Shown here: in pieces, positions 7,934 through 17,474 of the stretch
How the letters are laid out: every line of letters starts with the position of its first letter
How positions within the stretch are numbered: position 1 is the first letter of the stretch
From: Pseudarthrobacter sp. fls2-241-R2A-127
Lineage (GTDB): Bacteria > Actinomycetota > Actinomycetes > Actinomycetales > Micrococcaceae
Direction of reading: 5' to 3'
Length of the DNA stretch: 64,000 nt
Assembly: GCF_030209355.1 (NCBI RefSeq)
Contig: NZ_JARVSF010000008.1
Coordinates: 372,001 to 436,000, forward strand
Notes under the pieces: generated by a model
What the model was told of the DNA's origin: nothing
Database searches by the model: none
The model's input: only the letters and a program-made list of their open reading frames with translations
Position numbers and translations under genes: made by a program

Positions 7934-9856
7934 TCAGGCGGACTTCGACCGGAGCTGCCCCCACACGGCGGACGGATCCACGGAGGTGCCGTCGGCGAAC
8001 ACGAACAGGCCATCCGCACGGAACCCGGCGGCGTACAGTTCCGCCGTGAGTCCGTTCCCGCCCAGTCCGACGACGGCCGCGTAGTCGCCGTCAACTGCCG
8101 CACCGGCGGTACCGGCCCACGGAACGGCTATGTGCTCCCCCACCGGGTGCGGTGTGGCCGACAGCCATGTCCCTGCGTCGTCAAGGTCCTGTCCCCAGCT
8201 CACGGGAAGGACCACGCTGCTGAGCGTAGACCCGGCGGGCACCGGCCATCCGCCAATCCGCAGCCGCGCGCCCGCGCCGGACGCACCACGCACACGCACC
8301 AGGCGCAGTTCGACGGCGCCGCGCGTCACAGATACCACGGTCACCTCCGGACCTGGCGTGGCGGTCCCGGCAGCTCCGCTGCCGTGGTCCGGACCGCCGT
8401 CGGGATCGATGGCGATCCAGTGCGTTGCCGCACGGGAGGCCCCCACTTGTACCCCGCCGGCATGGAACTGGCCCAGGAACTCAAACCCGGTGCGGTGCGT
8501 CAGCCGCCCTCCGGCATCGGCGAACACCACTGAGTTGTCGAGGGACTCGGACTCCAGGTCCGGGAAGGTGGCCGTGGAGTAGCCCAGGCGGGCGTACAGC
8601 GGCGAGTCGGCCACCCGGATTCCGGGGTTCGCGTGGTCGGTTCCATGGTTGCGGACCCGGACCACGCCGTCCGCCGCGGTGCCGTCCACCTGCCAGCCCG
8701 GGGCGGCGATGAACAGCCGGGTATCACCGGTCTCCACCGGCAGCGGCTCCTCGACGGCGGTCCACACGGGGTGTTCCGCGGGAAGGGCCAGGCCCAGCAT
8801 CCCTTTGGCTGCCCAGTAAGGGGAGCCGGGTCCGGAGTAGGACTGCTTCATGCCCGGGAACTCGCCGTGGAAGCCAATAGTGAGCAGGCCGTCGTCGTTC
8901 GTGGCCCCGCGGCCCATGAAGTACGCCAGGACGCCGGACGCCGCACGCCGCGAAACCCCGGGGCTCAAGCGGGTATGGCCCAGCAGTTGGCCACTCCAGA
9001 ACGGGGCCGCCGCCGCAAAGCGGTAGATCAGGCTGCGGCCCTGGACCAGTGGCGCACCGTCGGCCCCCACGAGGTGGACGGCGTCGTCCAGGAAGTCCGC
9101 CAGCCGGCCGCCGTCCAGCGCTGCCCGTGCCTGCACCCGGGGATCCCCTGGCGCCATAAGCTGCAGTAACTGCGGATACACTTGGAAGGCCCAGCCCACG
9201 TAGTGGTCGTACGCGCGTTCCGGTCCGTCGGCGAACCAGCCGTGGCCGCGGTGCAGCGAGTCGTGGACGGCCAGCCCGGCGTCAATGTCCGCATTCGAGG
9301 ATCTGCCGCCAACGCCGGCAAGGAACACCTCCACCACGATTTGGAACCAGACCCAGTTGATCGGCGGGTACGGTTCGCCAATGACCGCCTCGAACCAGGC
9401 GATCAGCTGTTCCTGGACCCGGCCCGGCAACGTGTCCCAGAGCACGTCGCGGGTCAGGGCCAGCCCCACCGCCAGCGACGCGGCCTCCACCTTGGCCTGG
9501 TCCAGCTCCGCCGGCGTGGGCCAGCGGTCGGGGTTGGCAGGGTCGGTGCCGGCGTCGAGCCCCTGTGCGTACCAGTCCGCGAGCCAGCCGGTGCCCTGCG
9601 GGTCTCCGGCGATCCGGAAGGACGCGAGCAGGAAGGTCCGGGCGAACGCTTCGAGCGAGTCGCTTCGCCGGCCGTAGGCGCTGGTGGCGCCCGGAAGGAA
9701 CAGGTTGGCGTGGTCATCGGTGGCGAATCTGTGCGCAGAGCGCAGCAGGTGGTCTGCATAGGCGCACCAGTGGTCGCGGGTGAGCCCGGTGAAGGGTGAC
9801 AATTCCCGGTCCAGCGGGGGAAGGACACGGGAAACGGGATGTGCAGGGACAGGCAT
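7934..9856 (-). CDS. DUF2264 domain-containing protein, probable polysaccharide-locus enzyme
   Basis: A 640-residue soluble protein without a signal peptide. The N-terminal half matches DUF2264 in style: an alpha-helical toroid with GLTRDHWCAYADHLLRSA, then EAFARTFLLASFRIAG and NWVWFQIVVEVFLAGVG. The C-terminal half is a beta-rich sandwich (HTRLSPGVSRRAASG, GLLTIGFHGEFPGMKQSYSGPGSPYWAAKG). DUF2264 proteins occur near polysaccharide lyases, and their (alpha/alpha)6 fold resembles heparinase-type and unsaturated-glucuronyl enzymes. An SD AGGAACC precedes the ATG at 9856. It is third in the heparinase-regulator-DUF2264 operon, so a role in uronic-acid oligosaccharide breakdown is the best inference. 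Confidence 0.82.
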   Translation of the reverse strand: MPVPAHPVSRVLPPLDRELSPFTGLTRDHWCAYADHLLRSAHRFATDDHANLFLPGATSAYGRRSDSLEAFARTFLLASFRIAGDPQGTGWLADWYAQGLDAGTDPANPDRWPTPAELDQAKVEAASLAVGLALTRDVLWDTLPGRVQEQLIAWFEAVIGEPYPPINWVWFQIVVEVFLAGVGGRSSNADIDAGLAVHDSLHRGHGWFADGPERAYDHYVGWAFQVYPQLLQLMAPGDPRVQARAALDGGRLADFLDDAVHLVGADGAPLVQGRSLIYRFAAAAPFWSGQLLGHTRLSPGVSRRAASGVLAYFMGRGATNDDGLLTIGFHGEFPGMKQSYSGPGSPYWAAKGMLGLALPAEHPVWTAVEEPLPVETGDTRLFIAAPGWQVDGTAADGVVRVRNHGTDHANPGIRVADSPLYARLGYSTATFPDLESESLDNSVVFADAGGRLTHRTGFEFLGQFHAGGVQVGASRAATHWIAIDPDGGPDHGSGAAGTATPGPEVTVVSVTRGAVELRLVRVRGASGAGARLRIGGWPVPAGSTLSSVVLPVSWGQDLDDAGTWLSATPHPVGEHIAVPWAGTAGAAVDGDYAAVVGLGGNGLTAELYAAGFRADGLFVFADGTSVDPSAVWGQLRSKSA

Positions 9857-9921
9857 GGGTTCCTAGGTTGGGTTGGCTGCCGGGCAGGGCAGAGGGCGCA
9901 CGCCGCGGGGCGGCATCATGC

Positions 9922-11067
9922 TCACAGCGGGTCCAGCAGCGCGCCGGTGGCAGCGCGCGGCGCACCCACCGATGAATCGCGCAGGATCAGGTCGGGATTG
10001 AGTTCCACCCGGTGCACCGGCCGCATCCGGCCTTCGGCGAGCCGGGCGGCCATGAGCTGGACCGCCACCTTGCCCACGTATTGCTTGGGCGGGCGGACGG
10101 CTGAAATGGCGGGTTCGCCGAGGTAGGCCACCTCGTCGTCGTATCCCACCACTGCGAGGTCCCCCGGCACGGCCAGTCCACGGTCTACGCAGTGCTGGAC
10201 GAAGGCGACCGCCTGGGTATCCGAATGCACCAGCATGGCGGTGGTACCGGTTGCGGCACACAGTGCCAGGACTTGATCGAAGTGTTGCGCCCGTTCACCG
10301 TTGGCCTGTTTGACCGAGTCTTCCAGGACCGAGCCCTGGACCGGAATCTTGAGCGCGGCCATGGCTTGCTGCCAGCCCCGGACAACATGCGGGCTGGTAG
10401 GGCTGGAGGAGTCCGTCAGGCAGCCGATCCGCCGGTGACCTTCCTGCCACAGGTGCCGGACGGCCATGCCGGCGCCAAAGGCATGGTCTGTGGCCACCCA
10501 CTCAAGCCGATGCGCCGGGACCTCAGGCGGCGAGCGCCGCTCGGCCAGCACCACGGGGATGGGCAGCGCGTTGAGCCACCGCAGCAGCTCCTGCCCGTGC
10601 TCCCCGCCCATGTCCGGCGCCACGATCAGTCCGTCGATGTTCTGGGTGTCCAGGAGGGCCTGGACCTGGCGCCGGTTGTCTGCCGCGTCATAGGCGGACC
10701 CGCGGACCAGGATCCGAAGGTTTTGGGCTTCCGCTTCGGCGCGCGCCCCGCTGATCACCTGCGGCCAGTAGTAGTCCAGCGACGGCACCACCATGCCGAT
10801 CGAGTAGCTGTGGTTAGCCGGCCGGCCCGCCGCGGAGCGGTCCAAGGGGCTGGGCAGCGTGGCACCGCCGTGCACCCGGGACACCAGCCCTTCATCCGCC
10901 AGGGTGTTCACGTCGCGCCGGATGGTCAGCTCACTGACACCGAGTTTCGCTGCAATGTCCCTTACGGTAATGGCGCCGTGGGCGCGCAGCTCCTCCATGA
11001 GCCGTTCCCTGCGCTGCAGCGAGAACAACGACTTCCCTTCCGCGCCGGCGGATTGTTCAGGACTCAT
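9922..11067 (-). CDS. DeoR-type HTH fused to a LacI-type sugar-binding domain (transcriptional regulator)
   Basis: A 381-residue regulator with a DeoR winged helix (residues about 17-72: RRERLMEELRAHGAITVRDIAAKLGVSELTIRRDVNTLADEGLVSRVHGGA, given here as the span and key RRD). It is joined to a periplasmic-binding-like effector domain of LacI/GalR type, with IGMVVPSLDYYWPQVISGA and DLAVVGYDDEVAYLGEP. Typical DeoR proteins carry a different C-terminal domain. The ATG at 11067 follows GGAGG with ideal spacing and overlaps the heparinase stop. Candidate operators lie at 13095-13120, between the divergent transcripts. It likely senses the imported oligosaccharide. Confidence 0.9.
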   Translation of the reverse strand: MSPEQSAGAEGKSLFSLQRRERLMEELRAHGAITVRDIAAKLGVSELTIRRDVNTLADEGLVSRVHGGATLPSPLDRSAAGRPANHSYSIGMVVPSLDYYWPQVISGARAEAEAQNLRILVRGSAYDAADNRRQVQALLDTQNIDGLIVAPDMGGEHGQELLRWLNALPIPVVLAERRSPPEVPAHRLEWVATDHAFGAGMAVRHLWQEGHRRIGCLTDSSSPTSPHVVRGWQQAMAALKIPVQGSVLEDSVKQANGERAQHFDQVLALCAATGTTAMLVHSDTQAVAFVQHCVDRGLAVPGDLAVVGYDDEVAYLGEPAISAVRPPKQYVGKVAVQLMAARLAEGRMRPVHRVELNPDLILRDSSVGAPRAATGALLDPL

Positions 11068-13073
11068 GGTGTTGCCTCCACAGTGAGGGTGAATGCGCCC
11101 GCGGCGCCGGACAGGATTGGCGCGCGGAAGCGCAGGCGGGTGAGTTTCGGTCCCCAGACGGAGGACAGCAGCGGGTCGTCCAAGTGCCATTCGTCCACGA
11201 GGACGACGGCGGTTCCCGGCTCCCAGCGCAGGGCGGCTCCCCGCAGGGACGCCGCCGCGCCGCCGGAGTCCGTCCCGGGAAGACCGGCCGGATGGATGTC
11301 CGCGATGCCCGCCGGACCGACGCGGACGGTGCCGGCTGCGAGGAAGGTGATGTCGACGTCGGACGCGGGCCTGTGCTTCACGGCAGTGTGCTGGTCTTCG
11401 CCGTGCCCGCCGGCCGGGAGGTCCCAGTGGTCGGCAATGGTGACCCGGCCTGTGGCACGGTCCAGGGCGGACGTTCGGATCCACTGGTGCGGCTGCAGAC
11501 CATAGGCTGCCCCCAGGGCAAGGCGAAGGCAGGGGTGCTCCGCCGTTGGCGCCTCTAGGATTTCGGCGGCGAACCCGCTGCCTGTTCCCTGCTCCATGCC
11601 GAAGGGGGCAGGGACGTTGTGCCAGGTGCTCTGCATGGCACGGATGTCGTAGCGGTCCGGTCCAAAGGTCTTGGCGGTGTAGGTGGGCTGGCCGGCGTCA
11701 ACCAGCAGTGGGGTCCCGTCCACTGCAACCACCACCGAACCGACGTCGCGGTGGTTATGGTGTTCGCCGTTGTGGCCGCCCTTGGCGGCGAGGAGCAGGC
11801 CGCGGGTGGTACCTGCTGTTTCCCGGGCGACCATAATCTGGACGGAGGGCAGGTATGTGAACGGTACCAGCGGGAACGTGTCCTTCACGCCCTGAACGCG
11901 CTCGGGCGCCGAGGCACCCAGGAACAGTGAGTGCAGGACACGGCCCAGCCCGGCCGCAGCATCCGGCGCCCCGGCGAGCATCGAGGCCGCGTGCCGTGCC
12001 GCGTCATCATCCCCGAGGCGCACCGCCCAGCGGTGGAGCATGTCCCATGGAAGTGACGCGGCGGCACGTGCGGGGCCGTCTGCCACGTTCAGGAACCATG
12101 GACCGCCGATGTGCATCCGGTGCGGGAAGGCAACCAGCTCCCGGACTACGGGCAAACCGGCGCCGAGGACGCCGCCGGTGGCATCCTCCAGCAGCGCCAG
12201 GCCCTCCAAGGCCCGGCCCGCCCCGTTCCACCAGTAGGCGAATCCTTCGTCGATGGCACCGTCTGCGGGGATGGAGGCCAGGAAACGGTCCAGTCCTTCG
12301 ATGCAGCGGGCCACGACCCGGGCCTGCAGACGGGGATCGTCCAGCAGGAACAGCGCGCCGGCGATGAGGTTCGAATGGATCCACGGATTCCAGTTGTGAA
12401 CGTCACCGTCAAGGCCCAGCCAGTGCCAGTCGAGCCGGTCCAGGAAGGGCTCGATCACACGCTGGCGGGTTTCCTCGCGCAGGCGCCTCCGCAGGCCCGG
12501 CGCCCGGCTGTCGAGGCGGGCGCCCAGGACGTGGTCCAGCCAGGCCAGCTGCGCAGCCACCTCGCCGGCGCCCAGGTCGAGGAACGGCCGTCCCTGGTCC
12601 GGAACCACGTCCCCTGAGCGGCGGAACACATCGTCGTGTGCAGCCCAGGACCAGGAACTTTGCTCGCAGAGGAGATAGGCACCGTCCACAACCTCGTCAA
12701 GCCAAGGCTCGGCTTCACCGCCGTCAGCAGCAGCCAGGGCCATCACCACGGCGCGGGTGAGCCTCTGCTGCCGGGCGGCCACCAGTCCCTCGTACGCGGT
12801 GCGGTTGCCGTCGCGGAAGTAGCGCGCGTAGTGGGAGACCAGGGGCTGCGGCCAGGCGGTTCCGCGTTCTTGGGTTGCCTGACGCTGCAGTGCCGCCAGA
12901 CGGGTGGCGGCCACACGGCGCCAGGCCGGATGGCCTGCCGGACGGACGGGTATGCGGGACTGGGCGCCATCGAGTGCCCGCCGCAGTTCATTCGGGCGGG
13001 CGTGGTTTCCCCATGCCGAGGCAAGGGGTGTGCCGGGCGGCGTTGCCACGGCGGAAGTCATCGGGACTGGCAT
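11064..13073 (-). CDS. Heparinase II/III family protein (polysaccharide or oligosaccharide lyase)
   Basis: A 669-residue protein without a signal peptide. The N-terminal (alpha/alpha) toroid contains HYARYFRDGNRTAYE and NWNPWIHSNLIAGALFLLDD. The C-terminal beta-sandwich carries the family core HNGEHHNHRDVGSVVVAVDG, DAGQPTYTAKTFGPDRYD and QSTWHNVPAPFG. The Tyr, His and metal-site His pattern matches PL12/PL15/PL17/PL21-type lyases, which cleave uronic-acid-containing chains by beta-elimination. Lack of an export signal implies action on imported oligosaccharides. The start is uncertain: neither the ATG at 13073 nor one four codons later has a clear SD. It is first in the minus-strand operon. 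Confidence 0.85.
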   Translation of the reverse strand: MPVPMTSAVATPPGTPLASAWGNHARPNELRRALDGAQSRIPVRPAGHPAWRRVAATRLAALQRQATQERGTAWPQPLVSHYARYFRDGNRTAYEGLVAARQQRLTRAVVMALAAADGGEAEPWLDEVVDGAYLLCEQSSWSWAAHDDVFRRSGDVVPDQGRPFLDLGAGEVAAQLAWLDHVLGARLDSRAPGLRRRLREETRQRVIEPFLDRLDWHWLGLDGDVHNWNPWIHSNLIAGALFLLDDPRLQARVVARCIEGLDRFLASIPADGAIDEGFAYWWNGAGRALEGLALLEDATGGVLGAGLPVVRELVAFPHRMHIGGPWFLNVADGPARAAASLPWDMLHRWAVRLGDDDAARHAASMLAGAPDAAAGLGRVLHSLFLGASAPERVQGVKDTFPLVPFTYLPSVQIMVARETAGTTRGLLLAAKGGHNGEHHNHRDVGSVVVAVDGTPLLVDAGQPTYTAKTFGPDRYDIRAMQSTWHNVPAPFGMEQGTGSGFAAEILEAPTAEHPCLRLALGAAYGLQPHQWIRTSALDRATGRVTIADHWDLPAGGHGEDQHTAVKHRPASDVDITFLAAGTVRVGPAGIADIHPAGLPGTDSGGAAASLRGAALRWEPGTAVVLVDEWHLDDPLLSSVWGPKLTRLRFRAPILSGAAGAFTLTVEATP

Positions 13074-13094
13074 CAGAAAATCGATTCGGTTGTT

Positions 13095-13120
13095 CGATCA
13101 TGATCGTTTTAGAACGATCA
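13095..13120. promoter_or_regulatory. Overlapping palindromes, candidate operator of the DeoR/LacI hybrid regulator
   Basis: A perfect 12-bp palindrome CGATCATGATCG (13095-13106) overlaps a perfect inverted repeat TGATCGTT-TTAG-AACGATCA (13101-13120). They share the GATC half-site three times over. The site lies 22 bp upstream of the heparinase start and about 115 bp upstream of the hydroxyacid dehydrogenase, so one regulator could control both directions. Confidence 0.65.
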
Positions 13121-13234
13121 AGGTTATCTTGGTTGTTCTGTCTTGTTCATGAGTATGTACTGATTGTTAGATGTGATGCAAGACATGAACAGCGGCCCGA
13201 TCCGCACTCCAACCAACGACGAAAGGAGGCCCGA

Positions 13235-14248
13235 ATGTCGCGTAAACCTAAGGCCCTGCTGGTCATGAACCAGGGAACATTTGCCGATCAGTTCGATTCC
13301 GTGCGGCTCGAACGCCTGGCGGGCCTGGTGGACCTCGGCGAAGCGCCGTGGACCGACTCACTGGAAGACCCGGCGTTCGCCGCCCACCTGGCCGGGGTTG
13401 AGATCCTGCTGTCCAGCTGGGGCGTTCCCCGCCTCGATGCACCAGCACTGGCGCGGATGCCCAACCTGCGCGCGGTGTTCCATTGTGCGGGCACGGTACG
13501 CAGCTTCGTCACCCCGGAGCTGTGGGAACGCGGCATCCTGGTGACCAACGGCGCGGACGCCAACGCCATCCCGGTGGCCGAGTTCACCTTCGCGTCTATC
13601 GTGCTGGCAGGCAAGAAGGCCCACGTGCTGGCGAACGACGCACGGACCCACCGGGAGGACTGGGGCTATGCCACGGCGCGCGGGGAACTGGGCAACATCG
13701 GCCGGGTGATCGGCGTGATCGGGTTCTCCCGCATCGGCCGCCGCGTGGTCCGGCTGGTCCAGCAGCTCCAGGACGTGACCTGCCTGGTCAGCGACCCCCA
13801 CGCGGACCCGGCGGCCGTGGCGGCCGCCGGCGGAAAGCTGGTGTCCCTGCATGAGCTGCTGGAATCCTCGGACATCGTCACGGTCCACGCCCCGGCCCTT
13901 CCGGAAACCCGCCATATGATCGGCGCCGCCGAGCTGCAGGCCATGAAAGACCACGCAACCCTGATCAACACTGCCCGCGGGTCACTGGTGGACACCAAGG
14001 CCCTCGAAGCCGAGTGCGCCACGGGCCGGATCCAGGCCCTGCTGGATGTCACCGAGCCCGAACCGCTCCCGGCGGACTCGATTCTTTACGACCTTCCCAA
14101 CGTGGAGATCACCCCGCATATCGCGGGCTCCCTCGGAACCGAAACCCGGCGGATGTCCGATGCCGCCCTGAACGACCTCGAACGCTACCTGACCGGCCAG
14201 CAACTCGCGGCGCAAGTGGTCTCCGCGGACCTCTCCCTCAGCGCCTGA
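13235..14248 (+). CDS. D-2-hydroxyacid dehydrogenase, NAD-binding
   Basis: A 337-residue enzyme of the D-isomer-specific 2-hydroxyacid dehydrogenase family. The nucleotide-binding region is GNIGRVIGVIGFSRIGRRVVRLV (residues about 153-175, written as span). The catalytic triad is visible as Arg248 (INTARGSL), Glu276 (DVTEPEP) and His295 (ITPHIAGS). The ATG at 13235 follows GAAAGGAGG; the much longer upstream reading overlaps the divergent gene and was rejected. It leads the plus-strand operon with the sugar importer, so it may reduce or oxidise a keto or hydroxy acid released from the imported uronate sugar. Confidence 0.92.
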   Translation: MSRKPKALLVMNQGTFADQFDSVRLERLAGLVDLGEAPWTDSLEDPAFAAHLAGVEILLSSWGVPRLDAPALARMPNLRAVFHCAGTVRSFVTPELWERGILVTNGADANAIPVAEFTFASIVLAGKKAHVLANDARTHREDWGYATARGELGNIGRVIGVIGFSRIGRRVVRLVQQLQDVTCLVSDPHADPAAVAAAGGKLVSLHELLESSDIVTVHAPALPETRHMIGAAELQAMKDHATLINTARGSLVDTKALEAECATGRIQALLDVTEPEPLPADSILYDLPNVEITPHIAGSLGTETRRMSDAALNDLERYLTGQQLAAQVVSADLSLSA

Positions 14249-14301
14249 ACAACCCCATGCCGCACACACGGCAAACAACCAAAACCTCAAAGGAGAACGC
14301 A

Positions 14302-15582
14302 ATGAAGCGCAGGACTTTTACCGCCATGGCGCTGGCCGTCACCGCAAGTCTCGGCCTGTCCGGATGCGCCGGTGCCGCAGGCACCGCACCTCAGGCCCAG
14401 GACGGCAAGACCACGCTGACCGTATCCGTGTGGAACTACGAAGGAACACCGGAATTCAAGGCACTCTTCGACGGCTACGAAGCCAGCCACCCCAACGTTC
14501 TCATCGAACCCGTGGACATCCTGGCGGACGACTACCCTCAGAAAGTCACCACCATGCTGGCGGGCGGGGACACCACCGACGTCCTGACCATGAAGAACGT
14601 CATCGACTACGCCCGGTACGCCAACAATGGGCAGCTGCAGGAAATCAACAACGTGGTGGACTCCGTGGGCAAGGAGAAGCTGGCAACCCTGGACGCCTTC
14701 GACATCAACGGCAAGTACTACGCAGCCCCCTACCGGCAGGACTTCTGGCTGCTCTACTACAACAAGGATCTCTTCAAGGCCGCCGGCATCGATGACCCCA
14801 AGGACCTGACCTGGGACAAGTACGCCGAGATCGCCAAGAAACTCAGTGGCACCTCCCCGGATGGCAAGAAGGTCTACGGCACGTACCAGCACATCTGGCG
14901 CTCGGTGGTGGAAGCCGTCTCCGCGGCACAGAACGGCAAGGACCAGAACAGCGGCGACTACAGCTACTTCAAGGACCAATACACCATGGCCCTGGACCTG
15001 CAGAAGAGCGGCGCCACCCTGGACTACGCAACAGCCAAGAGCCAGAAAACCAGCTACCGGACCATGTTCGAGAGCGGCCAGGCCGCCATGATGCCCATGG
15101 GCACCTGGTACATCGCCGGACTCCTGCAGGCAAAGAAGGACGGCAAGACCAACGTCAACTGGGGCCTGGCACCCATGCCGCAGAAGGACTCCAACGGCAA
15201 AGTCACCACTTTCGGTTCCCCCACCGCCTTTGCAGTGAACAAGAACGCCACCCACTCCGACGAGGCAAGGAAGTTCATCGAATGGGCCGCGGGCGCAGAG
15301 GGAGCCAAGGCCATCTCCAAGGTGGGCGTGGTCCCGGCCCTGCAGGACGACGCCGTGACGGACGCTTACTTCAAGCTCGACGGCATGCCCACCGACAGCC
15401 TGTCCAAGAAGGCCTTCGCACCTGACAGCACCGCCCTGGAGATGCCCGTCAGCGACAAGTCGGCAGCCACGGACAAGATCCTGAACCAGGAGCACGACCT
15501 CATCATGGTCGGCGAGAAGTCCGTGGCCGACGGAATCGCCGAGATGGGCAAGCGTGTCAAAAGCGAAGTCCTGGGCCAGTAA
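14302..15582 (+). CDS. ABC transporter sugar-binding lipoprotein
   Basis: A 426-residue extracellular solute-binding protein, family 1. The signal peptide ends in a lipobox LSGC (Cys22), so the mature protein is lipid-anchored. Typical features are TLTVSVWNYEGTPEFKALFDGYE near the N-terminus, PYRQDFWLLYYNKDLFKAAGI in the hinge region and a C-terminal helix region. AGGAG lies directly upstream of the ATG at 14302. It precedes two permease genes in an operon with no ATPase. Context suggests oligosaccharides produced by lyases. Confidence 0.93.
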   Translation: MKRRTFTAMALAVTASLGLSGCAGAAGTAPQAQDGKTTLTVSVWNYEGTPEFKALFDGYEASHPNVLIEPVDILADDYPQKVTTMLAGGDTTDVLTMKNVIDYARYANNGQLQEINNVVDSVGKEKLATLDAFDINGKYYAAPYRQDFWLLYYNKDLFKAAGIDDPKDLTWDKYAEIAKKLSGTSPDGKKVYGTYQHIWRSVVEAVSAAQNGKDQNSGDYSYFKDQYTMALDLQKSGATLDYATAKSQKTSYRTMFESGQAAMMPMGTWYIAGLLQAKKDGKTNVNWGLAPMPQKDSNGKVTTFGSPTAFAVNKNATHSDEARKFIEWAAGAEGAKAISKVGVVPALQDDAVTDAYFKLDGMPTDSLSKKAFAPDSTALEMPVSDKSAATDKILNQEHDLIMVGEKSVADGIAEMGKRVKSEVLGQ

Positions 15583-15591
15583 CAGGCAGCC

Positions 15592-16530
15592 ATGACAACC
15601 AAAACCATCACCCCGGCCGCCGCGCCTGCAGCAGCCCCGGCGCCCGGCCGGGGCAACCGGAAACAGGCGCGGCGCAACACCCTGATCGGCTGGACGTTCA
15701 TCCTCCCGAACTTCCTGGGATTCCTGGCCTTCACCCTCATCCCGGTGCTGGCCGCGTTCGCCCTTTCCTTCATGGAATGGACTTCCTTCAGTGCCCCCAA
15801 ATGGGTGGGGCTAGCCAACTTCCAGCGGATGCTTGCCAGCGACTCCTTCTGGGTGGCCCTGCGGAACACCGTGGTCTACGCGATAGGACACGTGCCGCTG
15901 ACCATGGCCCTGGCCCTGCTGCTGGCCATGCTCCTGAACCGCAAGCTCAAAGGCATCGGCTTCTTCAGGGTGGCAATCTTCTTCCCCTACATCACCTCCC
16001 TGGTGGCAGTCGCCGTCGTCTGGAACATGCTCTTCAGCCCGGACAACGGACCCATCAACCAGTTCCTGCACACGATCGGCATCGCCAACGCGCCGGGCTG
16101 GACCTCCAGCTCAGACTGGGCGCTGCCCGCCGTCATCATCACCAGCGTCTGGCGGGACATGGGCTACTACATGGTGCTGTACCTGGCCGGCCTGCAAGCG
16201 ATCCCCGCAGAACTCTACGAGGCAGCGGAGGTTGACGGCGCCAGCGCCTGGCAGCGCTTCTGGAACGTCACCATACCGTCACTGCGGCCCACCACGTTCT
16301 TCGTCGTGGTCATGCTGACGGTTTCCAGCTTCAAGGTCTTCGACCTGATCGTGGTGATGACCAACGGCGGTCCGGGCCGGGCCACCACGGTCCTGTCCCA
16401 GCTCATCTACCAGGAGGGCATCGGCGAAGGGAAGTTCGGCTACTCGTCAGCGATCTCGCTCGTGCTGTTCCTGATTGTGCTGACGGTCACCGTCCTGCAG
16501 TTCAAGATCCAACAGCGGAGGGAACGCTGA
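15592..16530 (+). CDS. ABC sugar-transporter permease, MalF/UgpA type
   Basis: A 312-residue inner-membrane protein with six predicted membrane segments. It has the EAA loop EAAEVDGASAWQRFWNVTIP that docks the ATPase. An N-terminal Pro/Ala-rich cytosolic tail precedes the first membrane helix (IGWTFILPNFLGFLAFTLIPV). It begins nine bases after the binding-protein stop and overlaps the next permease by one base (TGATG), so translation is coupled. Confidence 0.93.
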   Translation: MTTKTITPAAAPAAAPAPGRGNRKQARRNTLIGWTFILPNFLGFLAFTLIPVLAAFALSFMEWTSFSAPKWVGLANFQRMLASDSFWVALRNTVVYAIGHVPLTMALALLLAMLLNRKLKGIGFFRVAIFFPYITSLVAVAVVWNMLFSPDNGPINQFLHTIGIANAPGWTSSSDWALPAVIITSVWRDMGYYMVLYLAGLQAIPAELYEAAEVDGASAWQRFWNVTIPSLRPTTFFVVVMLTVSSFKVFDLIVVMTNGGPGRATTVLSQLIYQEGIGEGKFGYSSAISLVLFLIVLTVTVLQFKIQQRRER

Positions 16531-17474
16531 TGACCAACATGGCCGAAGACCTCAAGGCCGGGGCACCGCCGGCCGGCACCGCCCCGGCACCTGCTCCGGA
16601 CGGCCGCCGTCGTCCGCCGGTTGCCGGAAACGGCAGGCGCTCCAGCCGGGAGCGGAAGAAGCGGACCACGGATTTCATCATCTACGCCGTGCTGGCCGTG
16701 CTGGTGTTGGCGCTCATGGTGCCGTTCATCTGGATGGTCTCCTCCTCGCTGAAGGAAAACAACCAGGTCCTCACGGTGCCCATCCAGTGGATTCCCAGCG
16801 AATTCGTGTGGAGCAACTACACGGACATCTGGACCCGGATCCCCATGATGGGGTACCTGCAGAACTCGTTGTACCTGGCCGTGATCATCACCTGCCTGCA
16901 GGTGCTCACCGGATCGCTGGCAGCCTACGGCTTCTCCAAGGTCTGTTTCCCGGGGCGGGACGTCCTGTTCCTCTGCTACATCGGCACCATCGCCGTACCC
17001 TGGCAGGCCTACATGGTGCCGCAGTACATCATGATGCAGAACCTGGGCCTGACCAACAGCTTCAACGCGCTGATCCTGCTCCAGGCGTTCGGTGCGTTCG
17101 GCGTGTTCCTGATGCGGCAGTACTACATGACCATCCCGGATGAGCTGTGCGAGGCGGCCCGGATCGATGGCTTGAGCGAATACGGGATCTGGGCCCGGGT
17201 GATCCTGCCGCTGTCCAAACCGGCGCTGGCCAGCCTGGCACTGCTGACGTTCGTGAACACCTGGAACGACTACATGGGCCCGTTCATCTACCTCACCTCC
17301 AACCGGCTCTGGACCGTGCAGCTGGGGCTCCGTTCCTTCGTGGGCCAGTTCGACGCCGAGTACGCCATGATCATGACCGGGTCCGTCATCTCGGTGATAC
17401 CCATCCTGGCCATCTTCCTGATCGGGCAGCGGTACTTCATCCAGGGGATCGCCACGAGCGGAATGAAAGGATGA
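16530..17474 (+). CDS. ABC sugar-transporter permease, MalG/UgpE type
   Basis: A 314-residue membrane protein with a disordered 40-residue N-terminal tail, then six membrane helices starting FIIYAVLAVLVLALMVPFIW. The EAA loop is CEAARIDGLSEYGIWARVILP, and the C-terminus IGQRYFIQGIATSGMKG is the classic MalG ending. It overlaps both neighbours (ATGA junctions). It completes the importer, except for the missing ATPase. Confidence 0.93.
   Translation: MTNMAEDLKAGAPPAGTAPAPAPDGRRRPPVAGNGRRSSRERKKRTTDFIIYAVLAVLVLALMVPFIWMVSSSLKENNQVLTVPIQWIPSEFVWSNYTDIWTRIPMMGYLQNSLYLAVIITCLQVLTGSLAAYGFSKVCFPGRDVLFLCYIGTIAVPWQAYMVPQYIMMQNLGLTNSFNALILLQAFGAFGVFLMRQYYMTIPDELCEAARIDGLSEYGIWARVILPLSKPALASLALLTFVNTWNDYMGPFIYLTSNRLWTVQLGLRSFVGQFDAEYAMIMTGSVISVIPILAIFLIGQRYFIQGIATSGMKG

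Noticed and set aside
11068-11484. N-terminal extension of the DeoR/LacI hybrid regulator
   Set aside because: It lies within the heparinase gene in another frame; the ATG at 11067 has a perfect GGAGG.
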